Below are positions 25,381 through 33,359 of a DNA stretch of 64,000 bases, one piece after another (the first letter of the stretch is position 1; every line of letters begins with the position of its first letter). A model generated the notes under the pieces. The model was not told where the DNA came from. It was given only the letters and a program-made list of their open reading frames with translations, and did no database searches. The stretch is from JASTVH01 sp042862465 (GTDB taxonomy: Bacteria > Pseudomonadota > Gammaproteobacteria > Pseudomonadales > Oleiphilaceae), in NCBI GenBank assembly GCA_042862465.1, contig JASTVH010000005.1:375904-439903 (forward strand), in the 5' to 3' direction. The position numbers and the translations under genes were made by a program.

Positions 25381-26238
25381 ATGAAGTACTGCAAGTACCA
25401 CGCTCTGGGTTACGACTACATTGTGCTCGACCCCAGCAAAAACTCCTCTTTGCAATTGGACTATCCAACACTCCGAGCCATTTTCGACCAACCTGGAATG
25501 GCTGGCGTCCAACGTCTCTTGTACGGACCTGAACTGAGATCAGGGCGGTTATGCCTGCGAGTTTTTGGCCCGGGTGGAGAGGAACATAACGAGGCAGACA
25601 ATGCGTTGCCGGTCTTTGCAAAGTACTTGAAGGATGCTGGCTATGTTATTGGCAATTCCGCGAAAATATTTTTGAGTCGAAGTCTGCGCAGTATCATCGT
25701 CGACTACCGCGGCACCGAGGCGGACTCTGTCAGCCTGTCTATGGGGCACTATCTGTTCGAATCGGAAGCGGTGCCGGTTCGTACCGAGTTGCCGGGAATT
25801 CTGGATGAGCGCATCAGCATTGGCGGTCATCACGTCTGTATGACCTGCCTTAATCTGGGCTGCGCCCACGCGGTCATTCTTGGCAAGCCGGTCACGCCCT
25901 CTGTGATTCAGCAACTGGGCCATGCTATTGGACTGCATCCGCTGTTCCCAAGGGGCACCCATGTGGAGTGTGTGGAAGTCAAACACCATACAACATTGAT
26001 GCTCGAAGCCTGGACCCAATGCGATGGCTATACCCTGGCCTCCTGCAACGCCGCCTGCGCGGCTGCCATTGCTTGCCATCGACTCGGGATGGTCAGTCCC
26101 CGGGTTACAGTTCAGATGCCCGGCGGTCGGGTCAACGTTGTGGTGGATCACGAACAGCAAACGGTCTGCCTTCGAGCGTCTGCCAAGCAGGTTGTCCAGG
26201 GCGAGTTGAACATGCCCCAACTGGTCAATTGCCACTGA
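25381..26238 (+). CDS. diaminopimelate-epimerase-like protein without catalytic cysteines
   Basis: A 285-residue DapF-fold protein, starting MKYCKYHALGYDY as DapF does. The two active-site loops are altered: the CGNGAR loop reads ADNALP, giving Ala72 where the first catalytic Cys belongs, and the ETLACGTGACAA loop reads YTLASCNAACAA, giving Ser221 at the second, with Cys222 one residue later. The Glu-Arg-Gly before it is also lost. Ordinary epimerase activity is unlikely. GGAG lies eight bases before ATG. It follows luxI on the same strand and may be under the same lux box. A role in AHL signalling or binding of an amino acid-like ligand is possible but unproven. Confidence 0.75.
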   Translation: MKYCKYHALGYDYIVLDPSKNSSLQLDYPTLRAIFDQPGMAGVQRLLYGPELRSGRLCLRVFGPGGEEHNEADNALPVFAKYLKDAGYVIGNSAKIFLSRSLRSIIVDYRGTEADSVSLSMGHYLFESEAVPVRTELPGILDERISIGGHHVCMTCLNLGCAHAVILGKPVTPSVIQQLGHAIGLHPLFPRGTHVECVEVKHHTTLMLEAWTQCDGYTLASCNAACAAAIACHRLGMVSPRVTVQMPGGRVNVVVDHEQQTVCLRASAKQVVQGELNMPQLVNCH

Positions 26239-26282
26239 GGGGCCTACGGCCCGGTCCTCCTGAACCCTTCCCACGCAACTCC

Positions 26283-26311
26283 ATGACCCACCCGATAAAC
26301 GGGTCTATAAT
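26283..26311 (+). promoter_or_regulatory. sigma-70 type promoter with operator-like repeat in the spacer
   Basis: ATGACC (26283-26288) and a perfect TATAAT (26306-26311) are 17 bp apart. The spacer carries an inverted repeat, ACCCG-ATAAA-CGGGT (26290-26304), a natural repressor site. It would drive the binding-protein gene that begins at 26404. Confidence 0.6.
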
Positions 26312-26403
26312 GGGTACCTGTTTCAAAAGAAGTGGCTTGGCATTCAGTTCTTGCCCTGGTACGGATGTTTAGCCTATTAAAATCACCGGGCAACGGCCAT
26401 GTT

Positions 26404-27507
26404 ATGGTTGACCTCATAAAGACTCCCCGCCGGCGCCTGTTGTTATGCCTGGCTTTTTTCTTCTGTTCCCTGGGCGCTCAGGCCCGGCCTCTCAAAATCA
26501 CTTTTCTCAATCCCGCGACTGAAAAAGAGGTTTTCTGGAGTCAATTCACGTCGTTCATGGAGTTCGCCGCGGATGATCTGGGAGTGGACCTGGAGGTTGT
26601 GTACTCCAATCATGACCGCTTCAAGAGTCTCGAAATTGCCAGGCGAATTCTCGCATCACCCGACAAACCGGATTTCCTTGTTTTCCAGATGCAGGCCCAG
26701 GTGGGCCCGCAGATTCTTGCAGCAGCAGAGGATGCCAAAGTAGGGTCTCTGGTGGTGAACACGGACATCCCGGAGCAGGACCGCGCTCGGGTTGGCGAAC
26801 CCCGCGAAAAGTATCGGTATTGGCTCGGGCATCTGTTTCCGGATGACCAGCAGGCCGGCTACACACTCGCCGAAGCGTTGGTGAAAAGCGCACAGGACCA
26901 CGAAACCGACAATCCCATCGAACTCGTCGCCTTGAGCGGCTCCCGGGACAACCAGGCCACCCGCGATCGTAATCGGGGCCTGGAGAATTTTGTGCGGGAC
27001 CATGGAAATGTGGAGTTAAAGCAGATTGTTTACGCTTCCTGGGATAGGCAGATCGCCCGCAACATGGCCCACACCCTACTGCGCCGTTACCCCAAAACGC
27101 GCGTCATCTGGGCCGCCAGCGATCTGATGGCTCTCGGCGCTGTGGAGGCCAGCAGAGTAGCAGGGCGCACGGTGGAACAGGATGTTTTTGTCGGTGGTGT
27201 CGATTGGACCACGGAAGGCCTTAGAGCTGTCGCCAACGATCATCTGACTGCCTCGGTTGGCGGGCATTTCATGGAAGGTGGCTGGGCGATCGTGCTGCTT
27301 TATGATTATGCCCGGGGTAAGGATTTTGCGCCGACCATGGGAACCACGATTCGAACCCCCATGAATCTGGCCACGAAGGAGAACGCCGGTCGGTTTTTAG
27401 CGCAAACCACCGCCAACGACTGGAGTGAGATCGACTTTCGTCAGTTCTCACGGACCTTCCACCCCACCCGGGAAGAATACGAATTCTGCCTTTGTGCAGC
27501 AGAGTAA
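26404..27507 (+). CDS. orphan periplasmic sugar-type binding protein (Peripla_BP_4-like)
   Basis: A 367-residue exported protein. ATG 26404 gives an Arg-rich head, a hydrophobic core and an Ala-Gln-Ala cleavage site near residue 27; earlier in-frame starts would place the signal peptide internally. The mature protein has the two-lobe layout of sugar and autoinducer-2 binding proteins, with VGGVDWTTEGLRAV near the second lobe. No permease or ATPase is adjacent. It could feed a membrane sensor, like the binding protein at the left of the window. Ligand unknown. Confidence 0.75.
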   Translation: MVDLIKTPRRRLLLCLAFFFCSLGAQARPLKITFLNPATEKEVFWSQFTSFMEFAADDLGVDLEVVYSNHDRFKSLEIARRILASPDKPDFLVFQMQAQVGPQILAAAEDAKVGSLVVNTDIPEQDRARVGEPREKYRYWLGHLFPDDQQAGYTLAEALVKSAQDHETDNPIELVALSGSRDNQATRDRNRGLENFVRDHGNVELKQIVYASWDRQIARNMAHTLLRRYPKTRVIWAASDLMALGAVEASRVAGRTVEQDVFVGGVDWTTEGLRAVANDHLTASVGGHFMEGGWAIVLLYDYARGKDFAPTMGTTIRTPMNLATKENAGRFLAQTTANDWSEIDFRQFSRTFHPTREEYEFCLCAAE

Positions 27508-27608
27508 GGCATTGGTCAGAGCCTCACGAATACAGTACCAACTTGCCTAATTTGAGCCAGGCATACCGTAATGTCAGTCAGACCAGCCCAATAGGAAAGG
27601 AGAGCGTT

Positions 27609-27836
27609 TTGCCGCATGTCGTCGTGAAATTATGGCCGGGTAAATCCGAGGAGCAGAAACAGCGACTTGCTGAAGCCATTACCCGCGAAATGGTGGACAT
27701 CCTGCAGTCCGGAGAGCAGTCCATCTCCATCGGATTCGAAGAGGTGCCCGCCGAGGAGTGGAAAGAGGCGGTCTATGACCCGGAGATCAGGGGCAAGTCG
27801 GAAACGCTCTACAAAAAGCCCGGCTATTCCATGTAA
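27609..27836 (+). CDS. pptA: tautomerase PptA-like (4-oxalocrotonate tautomerase family)
   Basis: A 75-residue tautomerase. The TTG start at 27609, six bases after AGGAGA, places Pro immediately after the initiator (M-P-H-V-V-V-K), which is the catalytic base of this family. The C-terminal KKPGYSM and the central SISIGFEEVPAEEW match E. coli PptA (YdcE), which acts on phenylpyruvate-like enols in vitro. Earlier in-frame starts would bury the proline and are rejected. It is convergent with the aminotransferase gene across a strong hairpin. Confidence 0.85.
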   Translation: MPHVVVKLWPGKSEEQKQRLAEAITREMVDILQSGEQSISIGFEEVPAEEWKEAVYDPEIRGKSETLYKKPGYSM

Positions 27837-27845
27837 CAGATAAAG

Positions 27846-27866
27846 GCCCGGCCCATGGTGCCGGGC
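27846..27866. terminator. bidirectional hairpin between pptA and aminotransferase
   Basis: GCCCGGC and GCCGGGC form perfect 7-bp arms around a 7-nt loop in the 50-bp gap between the convergent genes. Confidence 0.65.
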
Positions 27867-27886
27867 GTCTCCAGGCGGCACTGTTT

Positions 27887-29089
27887 TCAGGCGAGCGCCT
27901 GCTTGAGGCGGTCAAGCCCCCGCTGCAAGGACTCTTCATCTGCCGCAAAAGACAGCCGCATGTGCCCTGGCGCGTTAAAAGCCGATCCGGGGACCATGGC
28001 GATGCCCAGCTCGTCCAGCAACCAGTCTCCCAGTTGCTGATCGTCTTCCACACTGTCCAGCCCCTCAATGACCCGGGAAAAATCCGGCAGGCAATAAAAG
28101 CTGCCCTGGGCCGGCTGGCAGGGGACGTTTTTTAAACTTTCCAGGCCATCACGAATCAGATGGGCCCGTTGGGCAAACTGCTCGGTCATTCTGTGTACGT
28201 CATCCAGTCCGCCATTCAGGGCAGCGGCGGCTGCCACCTGGGAGACCGCCGCCGTATGGGAGTTGGTTTGCCCCTGAAGCTGCACCATCTCGCCGATGAG
28301 TTCCTCCGGCCCGGCGGCGATACCCACACGCCATCCAGTCATGGCGTAGGCCTTGGAAACCCCGTTGATCACCAGCGTTCTGTCCTTGAGCGAGGGACAG
28401 ACATTCACAATGTTGGCATACGGCTGGTCATTGAAACTCAAGTGTTCATAAATATCATCCGAAACCACAAAAGCGTTGGGGTACTTAAGTAAGACATTGC
28501 CCAATGCCGACAAGGCTTCGCGACTGTAGATCTGCCCCGTGGGGTTATTGGGCGTGTTGAGCAGGACCACTCGGGTGCGGTCACTCAGACAGCGCTCCAG
28601 GGTTTCCGGCTGCAGGATGAAGCCCTCTTCGTGCCGAGTCGGCGCCTCAACGATTTTGGCTCCGGCGATTTTCGCAATGGCCGGGTAGCTTCCCCAGTGG
28701 GGCGAGGGAATGACGATCTCATCTCCCGGCCCCGCGAGCGTCAGGCAGGCATTGAACAAGGCCTGTTTGGCACCGCAGGTGTGCATCACCTGGCTGTCTT
28801 CGTAGTAGAGATTGTTTTCGCGCTCAAACTTGTTGCGAATCGCCTCTTTCAGGATGGGCAGTCCGGCAATCGGTGTGTATCGGGTGTAGCCGTCGTCCAG
28901 CGCTTTTTTGGCCGCATCGATGATCCACTGCGGTGTATTGAAATCCGGTTCGCCCGCGTCCAGGCGGACGATATCGTGGCCCTGTTTCGTGAGGGCCTTG
29001 GCGCGCGCCCCGATGCGGAAAATAGACGATTCAGACAGGTCCTCAACGCGCCGGGCAAAGTGACGGGGGTGTTGTGTGTCTGATGGCAT
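27887..29089 (-). CDS. class I pyridoxal-phosphate aminotransferase (aspartate-aminotransferase-like)
   Basis: A 400-residue fold-type I transaminase. The PLP-binding lysine lies in NGVSKAYAMTGWR, the Asn of the cofactor pocket in NTPNNPTGQIY, Asp-Asp-Ile-Tyr in VSDDIYE, and the substrate-carboxylate Arg near MRLSFA at the end. The beginning (RLDAGEPDFNTPQWI) is typical of the AspC/ subgroup I-gamma enzymes of bacteria. It is last of three minus-strand genes separated by 49-50 bp, after a TPP-dependent enzyme and a glutamate-synthase-like protein, so it may share a nitrogen or keto-acid pathway with them. Confidence 0.88.
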   Translation of the reverse strand: MPSDTQHPRHFARRVEDLSESSIFRIGARAKALTKQGHDIVRLDAGEPDFNTPQWIIDAAKKALDDGYTRYTPIAGLPILKEAIRNKFERENNLYYEDSQVMHTCGAKQALFNACLTLAGPGDEIVIPSPHWGSYPAIAKIAGAKIVEAPTRHEEGFILQPETLERCLSDRTRVVLLNTPNNPTGQIYSREALSALGNVLLKYPNAFVVSDDIYEHLSFNDQPYANIVNVCPSLKDRTLVINGVSKAYAMTGWRVGIAAGPEELIGEMVQLQGQTNSHTAAVSQVAAAAALNGGLDDVHRMTEQFAQRAHLIRDGLESLKNVPCQPAQGSFYCLPDFSRVIEGLDSVEDDQQLGDWLLDELGIAMVPGSAFNAPGHMRLSFAADEESLQRGLDRLKQALA

Positions 29090-29138
29090 GGCTGCAACCT
29101 CGTTTGGATCCGTAATCGGATTGACGGTCTCCTGGCCT

Positions 29139-30911
29139 TCAAACAGACGCCGACATCTGTTTCATACTCTGTTTGATCATGCGATAGGCCGCCGGGTCCC
29201 CCTTGAAGATGGAAGCCAGGAAGCCCTTGGCCTGTTCCGTGTTAATGTGCGGCGGCAGGGGCCCAACCTCCGGGTCCACGTAGGCATTGATTACCACTGG
29301 CCGATCCGACGCCATCGCCTCATCCCAGACCCGGTCCACATCCTCGGCGGATTCCATGCGCAGGCCTTTTAGCCCGAACAGTTCAGCGTATTTGTCATAC
29401 GCAAAGTCGGTAATATCCTGGGAAGTTTCGAACTTGGGGTCGCCTTCCATAATCCGCTGTTCCCAGCTGACCTGGTTCAGGTCGCGGTTGTTTAGCACAA
29501 GAATCATGCAGCGGGGGTCGCTCCATTCACGCCAGTAGTTTGCCACGCTGATCAGGGCCTGGTTTCCGAGCATCTGCATGGCCCCATCGCCCACCAACGC
29601 CAGGGCAGGGCGGTCGGGGTAGGCGAATTTGGCGGCCACCAGATAGGGGACCCCATTACCCATGGAGGCCAGACCGCCGGACACAGAACCGACCATGCCA
29701 CGCCGCACCTTGAGGTAACGCGCATACCAGTTGGTGGCTGAGCCGACGTCACTGGTCACGACAATATTGTCGGGCAAGCGCTGGTTAAGTGACCAGTAAA
29801 CGTGCTGGGGATTGATCGGCTTCGCGGTTACTTGGGCCCGATCCGCCATGAGCTCCCACCAGTCCCGGGTATTGTCCACCAGGCTTTTTTGCCAGGTACG
29901 ATCCTCTTTCCGGGACACCCGCTCTGTCAGTGCTTTCACCGTGGCCGCGGCATCGCCCTGGAGATTGACCTCGGTGGGATATCGCAGACCCAATGCCTCG
30001 GCATCCAAATCAATCTGCACCGCCCGTGCCTGGCCGTCTGCCGGAAGAAATTCCGCATAGGGGAAGCGGGTACCCACCATCAGGAGCGTATCGCAGTCGT
30101 TCATCATGTCCTGGCTGGGCCGCGTTCCAAGGAGCCCCATGGTGCCGGTGACGTAGTCCACATCGTCGGGAATCATCATCTTCGCGAGCAATGCCTTGGC
30201 GACGCCAGCGCCCAGTTTATCCGCAAGCTCCAGGACTTCATCCACCGCGTGTTTACAGCCGGCCCCGGCCAGGATGGCCACCTTTTTGCCCTCATCCAGA
30301 ATCTGCGCTGCCTGATCGAGATCTGCTTCGGCCGGCATCCAGCGGGGCTGGCGATAGTCGACCCCCGAAAAAACGGCGCCGTGGGTTGCCGGTGGATCTT
30401 CCATTGGGAGGTCCTGAACATCGTTGGGCACGATAATGGCTGTGACGGTCCTGCGAGCCTTGGCGATACGGATGGCCTGGTCTATCAAATGACGCGCCTG
30501 GGGCGCATCGGAGACCATGTGGACATAATCACCCGCGACGTCCTTGAAGAGGGTCGTCAGATCGATTTCCTGCTGGTAGTCAGTACCCAGACTCATCCGA
30601 GCTTGCTGACCGACGATGGCCACGGCAGGCACATGGTCCTTTTTGGCATCGTAGAGCCCGTTTAGCAGATGCACGGCGCCAGGGCCGGACGTTGAAATGC
30701 ATACGCCGGGCTGGCCCGTGAACTTTGCATGGGCCGAGGCCATGAATGCGGCGATTTCCTCGTGCTGGGGCCGAATCATCCGTACCCCCGGTTCCGCCCG
30801 GCGCAGTGCGCTCATCATGCCGTTGATACCATCACCGGAGTAGCCATACACACGTTCGATACCCCAGTCTTTCAGACGTTCGACGATAAAATCACTGACT
30901 GTTTTCCCCAT
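29139..30911 (-). CDS. thiamine-pyrophosphate enzyme (pyruvate oxidase/PoxB-like)
   Basis: A 590-residue TPP-dependent enzyme. The catalytic Glu lies in RPQHEEIAAFMA near residue 50, the FAD-like middle domain is at about 190-330, and the TPP-binding motif runs from GDGAMQ to LNNRD near residue 440-475. The overall layout matches pyruvate oxidases and related acetolactate-synthase-like proteins of 570-600 residues. A membrane-binding tail like that of E. coli PoxB is not obvious. It sits mid-operon between a glutamate-synthase-like and an aminotransferase gene. Substrate is probably pyruvate or another 2-oxo acid. Confidence 0.82.
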   Translation of the reverse strand: MGKTVSDFIVERLKDWGIERVYGYSGDGINGMMSALRRAEPGVRMIRPQHEEIAAFMASAHAKFTGQPGVCISTSGPGAVHLLNGLYDAKKDHVPAVAIVGQQARMSLGTDYQQEIDLTTLFKDVAGDYVHMVSDAPQARHLIDQAIRIAKARRTVTAIIVPNDVQDLPMEDPPATHGAVFSGVDYRQPRWMPAEADLDQAAQILDEGKKVAILAGAGCKHAVDEVLELADKLGAGVAKALLAKMMIPDDVDYVTGTMGLLGTRPSQDMMNDCDTLLMVGTRFPYAEFLPADGQARAVQIDLDAEALGLRYPTEVNLQGDAAATVKALTERVSRKEDRTWQKSLVDNTRDWWELMADRAQVTAKPINPQHVYWSLNQRLPDNIVVTSDVGSATNWYARYLKVRRGMVGSVSGGLASMGNGVPYLVAAKFAYPDRPALALVGDGAMQMLGNQALISVANYWREWSDPRCMILVLNNRDLNQVSWEQRIMEGDPKFETSQDITDFAYDKYAELFGLKGLRMESAEDVDRVWDEAMASDRPVVINAYVDPEVGPLPPHINTEQAKGFLASIFKGDPAAYRMIKQSMKQMSASV

Positions 30912-30961
30912 TGCTGTCTCTCCCTGAATATGCCGTGAATGACCGTGATTCAGTGTGTGGC

Positions 30962-32548
30962 CTAGAATTGCTTGGCGCTGGCAGCCTCCCAGTCTTCCCG
31001 ATAACTGTCAGGCACCCGGTCAGACAGGAAATCCCCGCTTTCCACCTTCGGGTGCATTTCGCGGTAGGTGCAGGCAGGCCCATATTCCGGGCGGTGGTAA
31101 ATGTGGCCGGGGCGCAATAGATCAGGGGAGGCCAGACCCAGAGCACCGGTTATGTCCAAAAAGGATTTGATTGTGGCGTGATGGTAGTTGCGGACGCGGG
31201 CTGCCTTGGAAGGCACATCCAGGGATTTGGCCCGCGCCGGATCCTGCGTCGCCACGCCGGTAGGGCAGGTATTGGTGTGGCAGCGCCGAGCCTGGATGCA
31301 GCCGACTGAAAACATGAAGGGCCGGGCTGCATTGCACATGTCGGCACCCAGCGCCAGTTTGGTCACCATGTCGAAGCCCAGGGCCACCTTGCCGCTGGCA
31401 ATCACCACAATCTCGTCACGCTTTCCAATTCCGGTGAGGCAGTTGTCGACAAAGGGAACCGCTTCATTGATGTAGGTGCCAATAAAATCCTCAAATTCAG
31501 CTGGAGCGGCACCGGTTCCGCCCTCAGCACCATCGATGGTGATAAAGTCCGGCTGGATGCCTGTCTCGACGATGGCCTTGCAGATGCCCATGAACTCATG
31601 CCGTTTCCCCAGGCACAGCTTGAATCCGACCGGCTTGCCGCCGCTAAGCTCCCGCAAGCGCGCGACAAACTCCAACAGGCCCGCGGGCGTATCGAATTCC
31701 GGATGCTGCGCCGGGGAGTAGCAATCCTCTCCCTCTTCGATTTCCCGTGTTCGGGCGATCTCCCGGTTAACCTTGGCGCCCGGTAACAAGCCACCGTGAC
31801 CGGGTTTGGCGCCCTGGGAAATCTTGATCTCAATCATCTTGACCTGGTCCGTCGTGGCCTTTTGCTGAAACTCTTCGGGATCAAAATCCCCGTTTTTCTT
31901 GCGGCACCCAAAATAACCGCTACCCAGCTCCCAGATCAGATCACCGCCATGTTCCCGATGGTAGGGACTGATACCGCCTTCGCCGGTGTCCTGGGCGAAT
32001 CCGCCCATCCTGGCCCCTTTGTTCATTGCCAATACGGCGTTGCTGGAGAGCGCACCGAAGCTCATGGCAGAAATGTTCAGACGGGAGGAATCATAGGGGT
32101 GCGCGCATTGGGGGCCACCGATCTTAATCCGCCCATAGCGTTTGTCCACCTGCTGCGGCGCAATCGAGTGCTGCACAAAATCGAAGCCGGCACTTTGCAC
32201 GTCCCGCCGGGTCCCGAACGGTTCGGTATCCGCATTGCCGTCGGCCCGCCCGTTGACGATCCTGCGTTGTTCCCGGTTGAAGGGGCGACCGCTTTGTTCG
32301 GATTCAAAAAAGTATTGCCGCAGTTCCGGCCGGATAAACTCCAGCAGATAGCGAAGATGCCCAATGATGGGGTAATTACGCAGCACATTGTGCCGGGAAC
32401 GCAGATCATAGGCTCCGAGGACGATCAATGCAGCCAGCACCGCCCAGAGCCAGAGCCATAGGAAGAAGCCAAAAAACCAGAGCATACCGCCGAGCAAAAG
32501 GGTAATGACGGTAAAAATGGCGTAGATCAATCGCGGTGATCCGAACAT
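30962..32548 (-). CDS. membrane-anchored FMN-binding glutamate-synthase-like protein
   Basis: A 528-residue protein. Two hydrophobic segments at about residues 8-45 anchor it; the rest is a GltB-type FMN barrel (SRLNISAMSFGALSSNAVLAM, then TIDGAEGGTGAAP). A cysteine run C-x5-C-x4-C in GCIQARRCHTNTCPTG matches the [3Fe-4S] site of glutamate synthase. It lacks the amidotransferase half, so it is not a full glutamate synthase. It is first of a three-gene operon with the TPP enzyme and the aminotransferase. Its true substrate is unknown. Confidence 0.85.
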   Translation of the reverse strand: MFGSPRLIYAIFTVITLLLGGMLWFFGFFLWLWLWAVLAALIVLGAYDLRSRHNVLRNYPIIGHLRYLLEFIRPELRQYFFESEQSGRPFNREQRRIVNGRADGNADTEPFGTRRDVQSAGFDFVQHSIAPQQVDKRYGRIKIGGPQCAHPYDSSRLNISAMSFGALSSNAVLAMNKGARMGGFAQDTGEGGISPYHREHGGDLIWELGSGYFGCRKKNGDFDPEEFQQKATTDQVKMIEIKISQGAKPGHGGLLPGAKVNREIARTREIEEGEDCYSPAQHPEFDTPAGLLEFVARLRELSGGKPVGFKLCLGKRHEFMGICKAIVETGIQPDFITIDGAEGGTGAAPAEFEDFIGTYINEAVPFVDNCLTGIGKRDEIVVIASGKVALGFDMVTKLALGADMCNAARPFMFSVGCIQARRCHTNTCPTGVATQDPARAKSLDVPSKAARVRNYHHATIKSFLDITGALGLASPDLLRPGHIYHRPEYGPACTYREMHPKVESGDFLSDRVPDSYREDWEAASAKQF

Positions 32549-32603
32549 GGCTTCTCCCTATCCATACTTGGAACACTCCCAACTTGAACCAGCCAGCGCG
32601 ATG

Positions 32604-32620
32604 TCTCAACCGGTTAGAGA
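32604..32620. promoter_or_regulatory. imperfect palindrome between divergent glutamate-synthase-like and FMN-reductase genes
   Basis: TCTCAACCGGTTAGAGA: the core AACCGGTT is perfect and the outer TCTC/GAGA arms pair with a one-base offset. It sits mid-gap between the divergent genes, where a shared operator would be. Binding protein unknown. Confidence 0.3.
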
Positions 32621-32739
32621 GAAAGCTAACGAATGGTAATCTTTGAAAGAGGGCGTCCAGACATGTTTCCAATAGGGGAAGCCGAAGGCGTGTTTCTGAC
32701 GTAGAGTTCAGGGTGAGCGACAAACCGGAGGAGGATACG

Positions 32740-33309
32740 ATGGCTTTGAAACTGCAGACCATTATTTGCAGCACACGCCCGGGAAGGGTCGGCCCGTCCA
32801 TCGCACGATGGTTTGATGCCTTCGCCCGGAAGCAGGCACTGTTTGATTGCGAGTTGGTTGATTTGGCCAACTTTGAACTGCCGGTTTATGACGAACCCAA
32901 CCATCCCCGGTTGCAGAAATACGAAAACGACCATACGAAGGCGTGGTCCAAAAGTGTCGCAGGCGCGGATGCCTATATTTTTGTGCTTCCCGAATACAAC
33001 TTCTGCCCGCCGCCTTCCTTCACCAATGCGCTGGATTACGTCTACAAGGAGTGGAACTACAAACCAGCGGGATTTGTGAGTTACGGGGGTGTCTCTGGTG
33101 GCATGCGTTCCGCGCAGCTGGCCAAACAGTGGGTGACGGCCGTCAAGATGATGCCCATGTTTGAAGGCGTCATGGTGCAGATGCCCTGGGATTTGATAGG
33201 TGATGACGGCGAGTTCAAGCCGAATGAGCACCACGAGAAGTCCGCCGAAGTGCTCCTCAAAGAGCTCTTGAAATGGGCAGAGGCAATGAAACCGATGCGC
33301 GAGACCTGA
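32740..33309 (+). CDS. NADPH-dependent FMN reductase family protein
   Basis: A 189-residue flavodoxin-fold protein. The phosphate-binding loop is STRPGRVGPSIARW near residue 9, the flavin-ring loop is LPEYNFCPPPSFTNALDY, and FVSYGGVSGGMR completes the site. It reduces FMN or quinone-like acceptors with NADPH. ATG 32740 follows a strong GGAGGAG; an in-frame GTG 27 bp earlier is weaker. It is divergent from the glutamate-synthase-like operon. Confidence 0.87.
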   Translation: MALKLQTIICSTRPGRVGPSIARWFDAFARKQALFDCELVDLANFELPVYDEPNHPRLQKYENDHTKAWSKSVAGADAYIFVLPEYNFCPPPSFTNALDYVYKEWNYKPAGFVSYGGVSGGMRSAQLAKQWVTAVKMMPMFEGVMVQMPWDLIGDDGEFKPNEHHEKSAEVLLKELLKWAEAMKPMRET

Positions 33310-33359
33310 CCGGAATTGAGGTCGCCATTACCCACTGGTGACTGATCACTCTCGCCATT

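Noticed and set aside
29802..30665. 287-codon frame antisense to the TPP enzyme
   Set aside because: The opposite strand has all TPP-enzyme motifs; this frame has none.
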